Under the pieces are notes generated by a model, which did not search any database, was not told where the DNA came from, and saw only the letters and a list, made by a program, of their open reading frames with translations. This document shows positions 29,255 through 40,783 of a stretch of DNA of 64,000 nucleotides, piece by piece (the first letter of the stretch is position 1; the number at the start of each line of letters is the position of its first letter). This DNA is from Pelagibacteraceae bacterium AG-337-G06 (lineage in GTDB: Bacteria > Pseudomonadota > Alphaproteobacteria > Pelagibacterales > AG-422-B15), in the NCBI GenBank assembly GCA_003282175.1, contig QBZX01000003.1, positions 62,001-126,000 on the forward strand. Direction: 5' to 3'. Position numbers and translations under genes: made by a program.

Positions 29255-29311
29255 TGACTGCGCCGATTTGAGCACAGCTTGCGGGCGCTGTAAAAATGCA
29301 GCTAAAGAGGT
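29255..29311 (+). ncRNA. SAM-II-type (SAM_alpha) riboswitch upstream of metX
   Basis: GACTGCGCCGATTTGAGCACAGCTTGCGGGCGCTGTAAAAATGCAGCTAAAGAGG: P1 GCGCC(29260-29264)/GGCGC(29284-29288), GATTTGA loop, CTTGC, and the conserved 3' element ATGCAGCTAAAGAGG; located upstream of metX, the classic SAM-II context. Confidence 0.9.
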
Positions 29312-29315
29312 ATAT

Positions 29316-29351
29316 AAACCACCAAACTTAGTTGTTAGGTGGTTTTTTTTT
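29316..29351 (+). terminator. intrinsic terminator between the SAM-II aptamer and metX
   Basis: AAACCACC-A-AAC-TTAGTT-GTT-A-GGTGGTTT hairpin with 8-bp perfect outer stem, 3-bp inner stem and a run of T (29343-29351). Confidence 0.85.
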
Positions 29352-29362
29352 GGGTTAAACAA

Positions 29363-30478
29363 ATGAGTGAAAACAAAATAGTAGAATTAGCAAAAGAACA
29401 AGCTCTTGTATTGGATTGTGGTAAATCACTAAAAAGCATTAAAACAGCTTATACAACTTACGGTAAATTAAACGCCGCTAAGGATAATGCTATTTTGATT
29501 TGTCATGCTCTTACTGGCGATCAGTATGTTGCAAGCAATCACCCAATTACAAAAAAAGAGGGGTGGTGGTCATATATTGTTGGTCCTGAAAAACCAATTG
29601 ATACAAATAAATTTTTTGTAGTCTGTCCTAATGTTATTGGTGGCTGCATGGGTTCAACTGGTCCAAAGGAAGTAAATTCAGAAACTGGTAAAGAATATGG
29701 TACGGATTTTCCAGTTATTACAATCGCTGATATGGTGAGAGCTCAAAAACTTCTTATTGACTATTTAGGTATTGAAAAAATATTTTGTGTAACAGGTGGA
29801 TCTATGGGCGGAATGCTAGTTCTTGAATGGCTATCAAAATTTCCTGAGATGGTACATTCTGCTATTCCAATTGCAACTGCGACAAATCATTCAGCACAGA
29901 ATATTGCATTAAATGAGCTTGCTAGACAATCCATTATGGCTGATCCAAATTGGAATTCAGGTAAATATTATAATTCTGACAATAAACCTTTAAAAGGTCT
30001 ATCAGTTGCGAGAATGGCTGCCCATATCTCTTATCTATCTAAAGACGCTTTGCACAGCAAGTTTGGAAGAAATCTGCAAGATAAGAATAGTTTAGATTAT
30101 TCTTTTGATGCTGATTTCCAAATTGAAAGTTATTTAAGGCACCAAGGATTTACATTTGTAGACCGCTTTGATGCTAATAGTTATTTATATATTACTCGTG
30201 CAATGGATTATTTTGACGTTTCGTCAAGTAATAATGGCTCACTAATTGAATCATTTAAAAACACAAGCTCAAAAGTTTTGTGTATTTCTTTTACAAGCGA
30301 TTGGCTTTACCCAACCTCAGAGAATAAAAAAATTGTAAAAGTGTTTAATACTTTAGGAATAAACGTAAGTTTTATTGAGATTGAAACTGACGGTGGACAT
30401 GACTCATTTCTACTTGAAGAGCCTAAGCTTTTTGAAGCTATGCAAGGATTTATTAAATCAACTTATGAAAATTTATGA
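29363..30478 (+). CDS. metX: homoserine O-acetyltransferase
   Basis: NAILICHALTGDQYVA, CPNVIGGCMGSTGPKE, VTGGSMGGMLVLEW, DGGHDSFLLE. Start MSENKIVEL at 29363; the track start at 29339 lies inside the terminator stem. Confidence 0.95.
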   Translation: MSENKIVELAKEQALVLDCGKSLKSIKTAYTTYGKLNAAKDNAILICHALTGDQYVASNHPITKKEGWWSYIVGPEKPIDTNKFFVVCPNVIGGCMGSTGPKEVNSETGKEYGTDFPVITIADMVRAQKLLIDYLGIEKIFCVTGGSMGGMLVLEWLSKFPEMVHSAIPIATATNHSAQNIALNELARQSIMADPNWNSGKYYNSDNKPLKGLSVARMAAHISYLSKDALHSKFGRNLQDKNSLDYSFDADFQIESYLRHQGFTFVDRFDANSYLYITRAMDYFDVSSSNNGSLIESFKNTSSKVLCISFTSDWLYPTSENKKIVKVFNTLGINVSFIEIETDGGHDSFLLEEPKLFEAMQGFIKSTYENL

Positions 30479-31092
30479 GCTTAATTAATGAAAAAAAAGA
30501 CTTTAAGATCATTGCTGATTTAATACCAGCTAAGTCATCTGTTATTGATGTAGGCTGTAACGACGGTTCTTTGCTTGAATTCTTGAAAGAAGAAAAAAAT
30601 ATTGATGGTAGAGGCATGGAGATTGATCAACAAAAAGTTCAACTCTGTCTTTCGAAAGGAATTTCTGTAATCGAAGGTGATGCTGATTTAGACTTATATG
30701 ATTATCCAGATAATTTGTTTGATTACTCGATACTTACTTACACCTTACAGGCAACAAAAAGTCCAAAAAATGTTTTGTCAGAATTAGTTAGAATTTCAGG
30801 CAAAGCAATAATCTCTTTTCCTAATTTTGGTCACTGGAAAATTGCTTCAAGCCTATTACTTAAACGAAAAATGCCTATAAGTGAGAAATTAAGTTATTCT
30901 TGGCATGAAACTCCTAATCTTCACTTCTGTACCATAAATGATTTCATTGATTTGTGTGATGAAGCAGGAATTAGAATTGAAAAGCAAGCAAATTTAAAAA
31001 CAAACAAACTAAATAAATTTAATGGAAAAAATCTTTTGAATAGTTATTTTAATGAAGTTGGTTTATTTCTAGTTTCTAAAATAAAAAATTAA
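30475..31092 (+). CDS. metW: methionine biosynthesis protein MetW
   Basis: VIDVGCNDGSLLEFLKEEKNIDGRGMEID, SFPNFGHWKIASSLLLKRKMPISEKLSYSWHETPNLHFCTINDF. Confidence 0.96.
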   Translation: MSLINEKKDFKIIADLIPAKSSVIDVGCNDGSLLEFLKEEKNIDGRGMEIDQQKVQLCLSKGISVIEGDADLDLYDYPDNLFDYSILTYTLQATKSPKNVLSELVRISGKAIISFPNFGHWKIASSLLLKRKMPISEKLSYSWHETPNLHFCTINDFIDLCDEAGIRIEKQANLKTNKLNKFNGKNLLNSYFNEVGLFLVSKIKN

Positions 31093-31093
31093 T

Positions 31094-31852
31094 ATGTTTA
31101 AAACTCTCATTGTTAAGTGTCTATCCGATAATTACGCATATGTATGCTATAATGAAAATAATGAAGCATTTGTTGTTGATCCATCTGAAGCCAGCCCTGT
31201 CATTGATTGCTTAGAAAAAAATAATTTAAAATTAAAATATGTTTTAAACACTCATCATCATTTTGATCATGTTGGTGGAAATTATGAACTTAAAGAAAAA
31301 TATAAATGTAGTATTGTAGGTGGTGAAAAAGATAAAGATAGAATTCCTGGTATCGATATTCACCTTAAAGAGGGAGACAAGTGGCAGTTTGGTGATATTG
31401 AGTCTGAGATTTTTGAAATTTCAGGCCACACAGTTGGTCATATTGCATTTTATTTTCACAGAGAAAAGTCAGTTTTTACAGGCGATACTCTGTTTTCCCT
31501 TGGATGTGGAAGACTGTTTGAGGGTACTCCTAAAATGATGTGGGAATCACTTAAAAAAATTAGGGATCTGCCTGATGAAACAAAAATATATTGTGGACAT
31601 GAGTATACTTTGAGCAATGCCAAATTTATCTACTCGATTTTGCCTAGTGATGAGTTAAAAGGTAAAATTAATGAACTAGAAAACTTATATTCAAAAAATT
31701 TATCCTCGATACCCTCAACAATTCAAGAGGAAAAGAAATTGAATATTTTTTTACAAGCAGATAATAATCAAATTAGTGAAGCTTTAGGCCTTATAGAAAA
31801 AAGTCCTGAGAACGTATTCACCCATATACGAAATCTTAAAGATAATTTTTAA
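31094..31852 (+). CDS. gloB: hydroxyacylglutathione hydrolase (glyoxalase II)
   Basis: NTHHHFDHVGGNYELK (THxHxDH-type), SGHTVGHIAFYF, FTGDTLFSLGCGRLFEGTP, YCGHEYTLSNAKF. Confidence 0.95.
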   Translation: MFKTLIVKCLSDNYAYVCYNENNEAFVVDPSEASPVIDCLEKNNLKLKYVLNTHHHFDHVGGNYELKEKYKCSIVGGEKDKDRIPGIDIHLKEGDKWQFGDIESEIFEISGHTVGHIAFYFHREKSVFTGDTLFSLGCGRLFEGTPKMMWESLKKIRDLPDETKIYCGHEYTLSNAKFIYSILPSDELKGKINELENLYSKNLSSIPSTIQEEKKLNIFLQADNNQISEALGLIEKSPENVFTHIRNLKDNF

Positions 31853-32571
31853 GAGAAGTACTGACCACCATTTGCAGATATGGTTGAACCAGTTATAAAT
31901 CCAGCATCATCGCTTGCAAGGAAGGTAACAATTCTTGATACTTCATCAACTGTACCTAAGCGGCCTATTGGAATTTGAGCAAGAATTCCTTCCATGACTT
32001 TTTCTGGGGTATCAGCAAGTAATTCTGTGCTAATATAACCTGGTGCAACAGCATTGACGGTTATGTTCTTTCTTGCTGTCTCTTGGGCAAGTGCTTTAGT
32101 AAAACCAATTACTCCTGCTTTTGCAGCACTATAGTTAACAACACCCATTTGACCCTTTTGACCATTAATTGATGAAATCGAAATAATTCTTCCAAATCCT
32201 TTTTCTCTCATGCCATCTAGTACACATCGTGTCATATAAAAAACTGAGTCTAAATCAACTCTGATGACATCATCCCATTGCTCAATTGTCATCTTGTGTG
32301 TCATTGCAGCTTTAGTAATTCCAGCATTATTTACTAGGATGTCAATAGCTCCTAATTTTTCAACTACTTGTTTAACGCCATCTTCACATGCAGCTGGATC
32401 AGCTACATTCCATTTAAAGACCTCTACTCCATTTTCAGATGAAAATTTTTCTGCAGCCTCAGAATTTGAACCGTATGTTGCTGCAACTTTACATCCACTA
32501 TTCTTTAGAGCTATGGATATTGCTGCACCAATACCTCTTGTTCCACCAGTTACTAATGCTACTTTTGTCAT
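31849..32571 (-). CDS. phaB: acetoacetyl-CoA reductase
   Basis: SDR: MTKVALVTGGTRGIGAAIS, NNAGITKAAMTHKMT, SSINGQKGQMGVVNYSAAKAGVIGFTKALA; adjacent to phaA. Start set at 32571. Confidence 0.93.
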   Translation of the reverse strand: MTKVALVTGGTRGIGAAISIALKNSGCKVAATYGSNSEAAEKFSSENGVEVFKWNVADPAACEDGVKQVVEKLGAIDILVNNAGITKAAMTHKMTIEQWDDVIRVDLDSVFYMTRCVLDGMREKGFGRIISISSINGQKGQMGVVNYSAAKAGVIGFTKALAQETARKNITVNAVAPGYISTELLADTPEKVMEGILAQIPIGRLGTVDEVSRIVTFLASDDAGFITGSTISANGGQYFS

Positions 32572-32584
32572 AATATTCTCCTTT

Positions 32585-33757
32585 TTATCTTTCAACACAT
32601 AAAGCGACACCCATGCCACCGCCAATGCATAGTGTTGCAAGGCCTTTTTTCGCATCTTGTCTCTTCATTTGATTTAATAATGTCACTAAGATTCTTGCTC
32701 CAGAAGCACCGATTGGATGGCCAATTGCTATAGCTCCACCATTGACATTTACTTTAGATGTATCCCAGCCCATTTCTTTATTTACTGCACATGATTGGGC
32801 TGCAAAAGCTTCATTTGACTCAATCAAATCTAAGTCAGCAACACTCCATCCAGCTTTCTCTAAGGCTTTTCTACTGGCCGGTATTGGACCAGTGCCCATT
32901 ATTGAAGGATCAACTCCAGCACTTGCCCATGAAACAATACGAGCGATAGGTTCTATATTTTTTTTCTTAACTTCTTCTCCAGACATAACAGTCATTGCCG
33001 CAGCACCATCGTTAATTCCACTCGCATTGGCTGCTGTTACAGTACCTTCTTTTGAAAAAGCTGGTCTTAGAGTCGCAAGTTTTTCTAACTGTACATTATC
33101 CTTAATGTATTCATCACTATCAAAGACAACAGTTTCTTTTCTTGTTTTTATTTCAACGCCAACAATTTCATCTTTAAATATACCTTCAGATTTTGCCTTG
33201 CTAGCTCTCTTTTGAGACTCGACAGCAAATTCGTCTTGTTGATCACGAGTTATTTGCCATTGTTGAGCAACATTCTCAGCTGTTGTACCCATATGATAAC
33301 CATTGAAAGCATCCCAGAGGCCGTCTTTAATCATTGAGTCCACCATTTGGTTATCTCCCATTTTTGTTCCATTTCTTAAATGAGAACAATGAGGAGATTG
33401 ACTCATAGACTCTTGGCCGCCAGCAACAATAATATTTGCATCATTGTTCATGATCGCTTGATAGGCTAGTGCCACGCTTCTTAGTCCGGATCCACACACT
33501 TGATTTACAAGCCATGCTGGTGTTTCCTTATTTAAACCTGCATTTATTGCCGCTTGTCTTGCTGGATTTTGGCCAGTCGCGGCCGTTAATACTTGACCTA
33601 GTATAACTTCCTCTACTTCAGAAGCCTCGACATTAGACCTACCGATAGCTTCTTTAATTACAATTTTGCCCAAGTCATGAGCAGGCATGTTTGCTAATGA
33701 TCCATTGAAAGAACCTACAGCTGTTCTAACAGCGGATGTGATAAAAACTTCATTCAT
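32585..33757 (-). CDS. phaA: acetyl-CoA acetyltransferase (thiolase)
   Basis: [69 protein letters not shown]. Confidence 0.96.
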   Translation of the reverse strand: MNEVFITSAVRTAVGSFNGSLANMPAHDLGKIVIKEAIGRSNVEASEVEEVILGQVLTAATGQNPARQAAINAGLNKETPAWLVNQVCGSGLRSVALAYQAIMNNDANIIVAGGQESMSQSPHCSHLRNGTKMGDNQMVDSMIKDGLWDAFNGYHMGTTAENVAQQWQITRDQQDEFAVESQKRASKAKSEGIFKDEIVGVEIKTRKETVVFDSDEYIKDNVQLEKLATLRPAFSKEGTVTAANASGINDGAAAMTVMSGEEVKKKNIEPIARIVSWASAGVDPSIMGTGPIPASRKALEKAGWSVADLDLIESNEAFAAQSCAVNKEMGWDTSKVNVNGGAIAIGHPIGASGARILVTLLNQMKRQDAKKGLATLCIGGGMGVALCVER

Positions 33758-33769
33758 AAATGTACCTCT

Positions 33770-34489
33770 TTAAGCGCCAATATCTGGCAAATTTTCCGAT
33801 CTGAGGGGATCAAGATAACTTGCCGACTGTATTTTGCAACTATTATTTAAAGTTATCATCAGAGGATTCCCTGTGGGAATTTCTAAATTCACTATTTCTT
33901 TGTCTGAAACAGAAAAAAGATATTTGCAAAGAGCACGCAAGCTGTTTCCATGTGCCGAAATAATAGTAGTATTTTTTAGTACTATTGGCTTTATGTTATT
34001 CTCCCAATAGGGAATTACTCTCTCATAAGTATCTGCTAAACATTCTGTTAAAGGTAAATTTGTAATTCCCTTATATAAAGGATCAAGTTTTGGGTTCATC
34101 TCACTATCAGCATTTAACGCTGGTGGAGGAGTGTTATATCCCCGGCGCCATTTAAGAAATTGTTCTTCTCCATATTTCTCTTTAACTTCATCTTTATTTA
34201 AACCTTGAAGAGCACCATAGTGTCTTTCATTCAATTCCCACGCATAATTTACTTCTACATCGTTTAAGTTTAAATTTTTTACTATTATGTTCAGAGTTTC
34301 TTGAGCTCTCTTTAGGTAAGAAGTAAATGCAGCTGTTGGTTTAAGATTTACTTTTGAGATTAAATCAGCGGCCTTTAATGCTTCACTTGTTCCTTCAGAG
34401 TCTAAATCAACATCAACCCAGCCAGTAAAAATATTTTTTTTATTCCAAACACTTTTACCGTGCCTGATTAATATTAACTGATTAGACAC
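33770..34489 (-). CDS. gpmA: 2,3-bisphosphoglycerate-dependent phosphoglycerate mutase
   Basis: LILIRHGKSVWNKKNIFTGWVDVDLDSEG, LNERHYGALQGLNK, ISAHGNSLRAL. Confidence 0.96.
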   Translation of the reverse strand: MSNQLILIRHGKSVWNKKNIFTGWVDVDLDSEGTSEALKAADLISKVNLKPTAAFTSYLKRAQETLNIIVKNLNLNDVEVNYAWELNERHYGALQGLNKDEVKEKYGEEQFLKWRRGYNTPPPALNADSEMNPKLDPLYKGITNLPLTECLADTYERVIPYWENNIKPIVLKNTTIISAHGNSLRALCKYLFSVSDKEIVNLEIPTGNPLMITLNNSCKIQSASYLDPLRSENLPDIGA

Positions 34490-35430
34490 TAAGAATTTAC
34501 TTGATTAACAATGTTGTTGTTAAGAAGATAATCAGCTATTTGTTCTGCTATCTGTACAGCAACTTTTTCTTGAGCTTCAGCTGTGCTTGCGCCAATGTGT
34601 GGGGTCATTACAACATTGTGCATCCCACTAAAAATGCTATCTGTTTGTGGCTCAGTTTCGTAAACATCACACCCATACCCAGCTATGCCATCTTCATCTA
34701 AGGCTAATTTGACATCATATTCATTTACAATGCCGCCTCTTGCGCAATTAATAATAATCGCAGTTTTTTTCATTTTAGTTATTGACACACTGTTGACCAT
34801 ATATTTTGATTTATCTGATAATTTATTGTGAAAAGTAATAATATCTGATTGTGCAATTAATTCATCAAAGGAAAGATTACTTATACCGTATTTACTTTCA
34901 TCACCAGTTGATAGTGAAGAACTATTTACAACGACATTCATGCCATAAGCTTTTGAAATTTCACAAATCTTCTTCCCTATATTTCCAAATCCCACAATAC
35001 CAATTGTCTTTCCAAGCATTTCAGAGCCAATAAATTTCTTTTTTTCCCATTTTTTATTGTGCATCGATTGATTAGCATTTGTTATATTTCTCATTAATGC
35101 ATGAATGATAGAGAATGTGAGCTCAGCGGTAGCCTGTACATTTCCAAGTGGAGTATTCATCACCACTATATTTTTCTTTGATGCCGCCTCAAGGTCAACG
35201 TTATCAACGCCAACTCCAGGTCGACCAATGACTTTTAAATTTCTAGCACTTTCAATAATTTTTTCGGTAACTGTAACAGCTGATCTTATAACAAGACCTG
35301 AGTAATTTCCAATTTCAGCACAAATTTCGTCTTCACTCAATCCGACCTTTTGATCATATTCTATTTTATATTTTTCAAAAACTCTAAATACAGCATCAGA
35401 TACATTGTCTGCAATTAAAACTTTATTCAT
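34489..35430 (-). CDS. serA: D-3-phosphoglycerate dehydrogenase-type hydroxyacid dehydrogenase
   Basis: IGRPGVGVDNVDLEAA, GKTIGIVGFGNIGKKI, NCARGGIVNE, TPHIGASTAEAQEKVA. Short form (~313 aa) without ACT domain. Start MNKVLIADNVSD at 35430. Confidence 0.85.
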   Translation of the reverse strand: MNKVLIADNVSDAVFRVFEKYKIEYDQKVGLSEDEICAEIGNYSGLVIRSAVTVTEKIIESARNLKVIGRPGVGVDNVDLEAASKKNIVVMNTPLGNVQATAELTFSIIHALMRNITNANQSMHNKKWEKKKFIGSEMLGKTIGIVGFGNIGKKICEISKAYGMNVVVNSSSLSTGDESKYGISNLSFDELIAQSDIITFHNKLSDKSKYMVNSVSITKMKKTAIIINCARGGIVNEYDVKLALDEDGIAGYGCDVYETEPQTDSIFSGMHNVVMTPHIGASTAEAQEKVAVQIAEQIADYLLNNNIVNQVNS

Positions 35431-36587
35431 TTTTGAAAGCTTGATTTTACAGATGAGTATGCCCAATCAATCCAAGGAAGAACCATTTCAACGTTTTTAT
35501 TTTCAACCGTAGAGCCTCCCCAAATTCTAATTCCTGGTGGAGCTGTTTTGTATGAGTTTAAATCATAACCAGCTTCATTAGTTTCTAATTGGGAACATAC
35601 TTCAGCCATAAACTTTTTCTGATCATCACTATTCAAAGATTTAAACCACTCATCTTTAGGTATGATACATATGGACGTACAGGACCTTGTTTTTGGGTCC
35701 TTCGCTAAAAACTCAAAATTTTCATTTGTTTCAATCCAATCACTTACTATTTTTAAGTTGTTTTCAGATATTTCTATTAATTTTGAAAGTCCACCAATTT
35801 CATTGGACCAATTAAGAGAGTTTAAAACATCCTCTACACTTATCATTGAGGGTGTATTAATTGTGGTGCCAGAAAAAATTCCTGATATTAATTTTTGATT
35901 TTGCGCCAACCTAAATACTTTTGGAATAGGCCATGGTGGCGTAAAGCTTTCAAGCCGCTCCACGGCCCTTGGTGATAAAATTAACATTCCATGAGCAGCT
36001 TCACTGCCTAAAACTTTTTGCCATGAATATGTAACTACATCAAGTTTTGGCCAATCCATTTCCATTGAAAATACTGCAGAGGTGGCATCGCAAATAGTTA
36101 ATCCCTTACGATCGTCACTTATCCAATCAGTATTTTTAATTCTTACTCCTGCAGTGGTCCCATTCCATGTGAATACAATATCATTGTCAGGATTACTTTT
36201 TGAAAAGTCAGGTATATCTCCATAGTCTGCTTTAACTAGAATTTTATTATCAAGAGGCAGTTGTTCACCGGCATCAATATTCCAGTCATGTCCAAAGTTT
36301 TCCCAAGAATATACCTCAACACCTCTCTGACCCAACATGCACCACATAGCCATCTCTACCGCACCTGTATCAGAAGCAGGTACAATTCCTATTAAGTAAT
36401 CGTCGGGTATTTGAAGTATTTCTCTTGATTTATTAATGACTTCTTGTAATTTTTTAACTGCCGCACCAGAACGATGTGATCTTGATAACGCTGCATCTTT
36501 TAACTTGTCTAATGACCATCCAGGAGGCTTAGCACAAGGTCCAGAAGAAAAGTAGGGGTAATGCGGTTTTGATGTAGGTTTTTCCAT
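35427..36587 (-). CDS. serC: phosphoserine aminotransferase
   Basis: FSSGPCAKPPGWSLDKLKDAALSRSHRSG, IPASDTGAVEMAMW-like VPASDTGAVEMAMWCMLG, DATSAVFSMEMDWPKLDVVTYSWQKVLGSEAAHGMLILSPRA. Confidence 0.95.
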   Translation of the reverse strand: MEKPTSKPHYPYFSSGPCAKPPGWSLDKLKDAALSRSHRSGAAVKKLQEVINKSREILQIPDDYLIGIVPASDTGAVEMAMWCMLGQRGVEVYSWENFGHDWNIDAGEQLPLDNKILVKADYGDIPDFSKSNPDNDIVFTWNGTTAGVRIKNTDWISDDRKGLTICDATSAVFSMEMDWPKLDVVTYSWQKVLGSEAAHGMLILSPRAVERLESFTPPWPIPKVFRLAQNQKLISGIFSGTTINTPSMISVEDVLNSLNWSNEIGGLSKLIEISENNLKIVSDWIETNENFEFLAKDPKTRSCTSICIIPKDEWFKSLNSDDQKKFMAEVCSQLETNEAGYDLNSYKTAPPGIRIWGGSTVENKNVEMVLPWIDWAYSSVKSSFQK

Positions 36588-36588
36588 T

Positions 36589-37803
36589 TTATATATCCAT
36601 TAATAAATTTACCAAGCCATCTGCTGGCTTAGGATCAAAGTAAGTAGATTTTTTAGGCACTGTCTTACCTCTATCCGCTATGGACATTATCTTTTTCATC
36701 GGCATTGGGCAAATGAAAAATCCAATATCAGCCCTTCTTGAGTCTACCTCTTTCATTAATTTTTTATGAACGCTGAGGCCGGGCAGATTAATAATGGAGA
36801 TAAGGGAGTTGTTCTGATTTTTATTAGCGATATTTTTTATAATTATTTTTTCAACTATATCTACATCAGTCTCATATTTAGAATATATTTTAGGATCTGA
36901 TCTAAGCGAAACACTATACCAAGATTTGTTCAAATATACCATCAGATCACCAGGTTTAAGAGGGTTTTGAAACCTAGATTTTTTTGATATCATGAATTTT
37001 TTATTTAATAAGCCTATAAATTTTTTCGTATTAAATTTATTAAACTTTGCTAATCGATGAAAACTTAGAATATTAACTGACTGCTCATCAAAAATTGCTG
37101 TTAAAAGATTTATCTTCTTTTTTTTACTCGAACCAGTATTAATTTTTTTGTCAAGGTTTTCAATTGCATCAAATCGATGATGCCCATCAGCGATATAATA
37201 TTGTTTAATGCTAGATAATTTTTTTGCTATTAAGTTAATATCTTTAGTATTATCAACTTTCCATAGTGAGCGAGTTGTGCCACCAGCAGACTTATATTTA
37301 TAAAGTGGTTTTTTAATTTTATATTTTGAAAAAATCAAATTCATATTAATTTTATCTTTATATGAAAGATAGACAGGGCCAATTTGCATCTTAGTGTGCT
37401 CTATTGTCTCTAATATAGAATTTGAACGAGCCTTATAAATTGCTTCGTGTTTTAAAATTCTTTTATTTCTTCTATCAAATTCAATTGATGCTACTATGCC
37501 GAACTGATTTTTATCATATTTATTTAGTCGGTATACGTAGAAAGCTTCACTTTTTTCCTGGATAATAATTTTATTTTTAATCATTGCATCCAAATGATCA
37601 AAGGCATGCTTTTTAGAATTTTTTTTAGATATGTTTGGATAAAATGCTTTGGGACTTACAACATTAAGGAAATTGTACTCAGATTGATTTAATATTTTTT
37701 TTAACTGCTTGTCTGTTAGATTATCAAATGTTGGTAAGACCACTTCTTCTAAACGTCGCTTCAATGGCCTATATGCCTTAAATGGTTTTACCAAAAATAC
37801 CAT
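36589..37803 (-). CDS. DUF1015 family protein
   Basis: VKPFKAYRP..., YYIADGHHRFDAIENL motif, RRADIGFFICPMPMKKIMSIADRGKTVPKKSTYFDPKPADGLV. Confidence 0.88.
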   Translation of the reverse strand: MVFLVKPFKAYRPLKRRLEEVVLPTFDNLTDKQLKKILNQSEYNFLNVVSPKAFYPNISKKNSKKHAFDHLDAMIKNKIIIQEKSEAFYVYRLNKYDKNQFGIVASIEFDRRNKRILKHEAIYKARSNSILETIEHTKMQIGPVYLSYKDKINMNLIFSKYKIKKPLYKYKSAGGTTRSLWKVDNTKDINLIAKKLSSIKQYYIADGHHRFDAIENLDKKINTGSSKKKKINLLTAIFDEQSVNILSFHRLAKFNKFNTKKFIGLLNKKFMISKKSRFQNPLKPGDLMVYLNKSWYSVSLRSDPKIYSKYETDVDIVEKIIIKNIANKNQNNSLISIINLPGLSVHKKLMKEVDSRRADIGFFICPMPMKKIMSIADRGKTVPKKSTYFDPKPADGLVNLLMDI

Positions 37804-37967
37804 AATCGAATAAATTAATTAAAATTGAACTAGCAAGATATATATACGTATATTTTATGCTTAAAAACCATTGATTTTAAGTTTTTTTAACAAAATTATG
37901 GCTATTGACAGCAGAAAAGTGGGGTATATATTCAGCCAGACTTAAAAATCAAAAAATCAAAATTATT

Positions 37968-38402
37968 ATGTTTGCAATAATCTCAACAGGTGGGAAACAA
38001 TATAAAGTAAGCCAGGACACCGTTCTAACAGTTAACAAGCTTGAAGGCAAAGATGGTGACAAAATTACAATAAATGAGGTATTGTTTGCTTGTAATGGCG
38101 ATCAATTTTCTGTTGGTTCTCCTCAAATTGATGGAGCCAAAGTTAGTGCTGAGATACTAAAGCAAGATCGCGATAGAAAAATATTAGTATTTAAGAAAAA
38201 GAGAAGAAAAAACTACAGAAGACTTAATGGACATAGGCAGGATATTACTTTCTTAAGAGTTAATTCATTGGACATACCAGGATTTGCTGCAGTGAAAACA
38301 ACCAAGAAAGCTTCCGCAAAAGAGAAAATTAAAGGTGAAGATGTGGCTGTGAAAAAAAAGGCAGTAGCAAAGAAAAAGACAACAAAGAAAAAGGGTGAAT
38401 AA
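37968..38402 (+). CDS. rplU: 50S ribosomal protein L21 with Lys-rich C-terminal extension
   Basis: [33 protein letters not shown]...; [23 protein letters not shown]; start corrected from 37905 to 37968. Confidence 0.96.
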   Translation: MFAIISTGGKQYKVSQDTVLTVNKLEGKDGDKITINEVLFACNGDQFSVGSPQIDGAKVSAEILKQDRDRKILVFKKKRRKNYRRLNGHRQDITFLRVNSLDIPGFAAVKTTKKASAKEKIKGEDVAVKKKAVAKKKTTKKKGE

Positions 38403-38404
38403 GA

Positions 38405-38662
38405 ATGGCTACTAAAAAAGCTGGTGGTTCGTCGAGAAATGGAAGAGATTCCGCAGGTCGAAGATTAGGAATTAAGAAGTACGGCGGTGAACAAGTTATA
38501 CCAGGCAATATTATAGCAAGACAAAGGGGCACTAAATGGCACCCAGGTGAAAATGTTGGCTTGGGTAAGGATCATACAATTTTTTCACTAGTTGATGGAA
38601 TCGTAAGATTTGGAAAAAAGAAAAATGGCAGAACATTCATTTCTGTTGATCCCAAAAAATAA
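38405..38662 (+). CDS. rpmA: 50S ribosomal protein L27
   Basis: [60 protein letters not shown]. Confidence 0.98.
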   Translation: MATKKAGGSSRNGRDSAGRRLGIKKYGGEQVIPGNIIARQRGTKWHPGENVGLGKDHTIFSLVDGIVRFGKKKNGRTFISVDPKK

Positions 38663-38669
38663 AAAGTAA

Positions 38670-40779
<2,110 letters not shown>

Positions 40780-40783
<4 letters not shown>

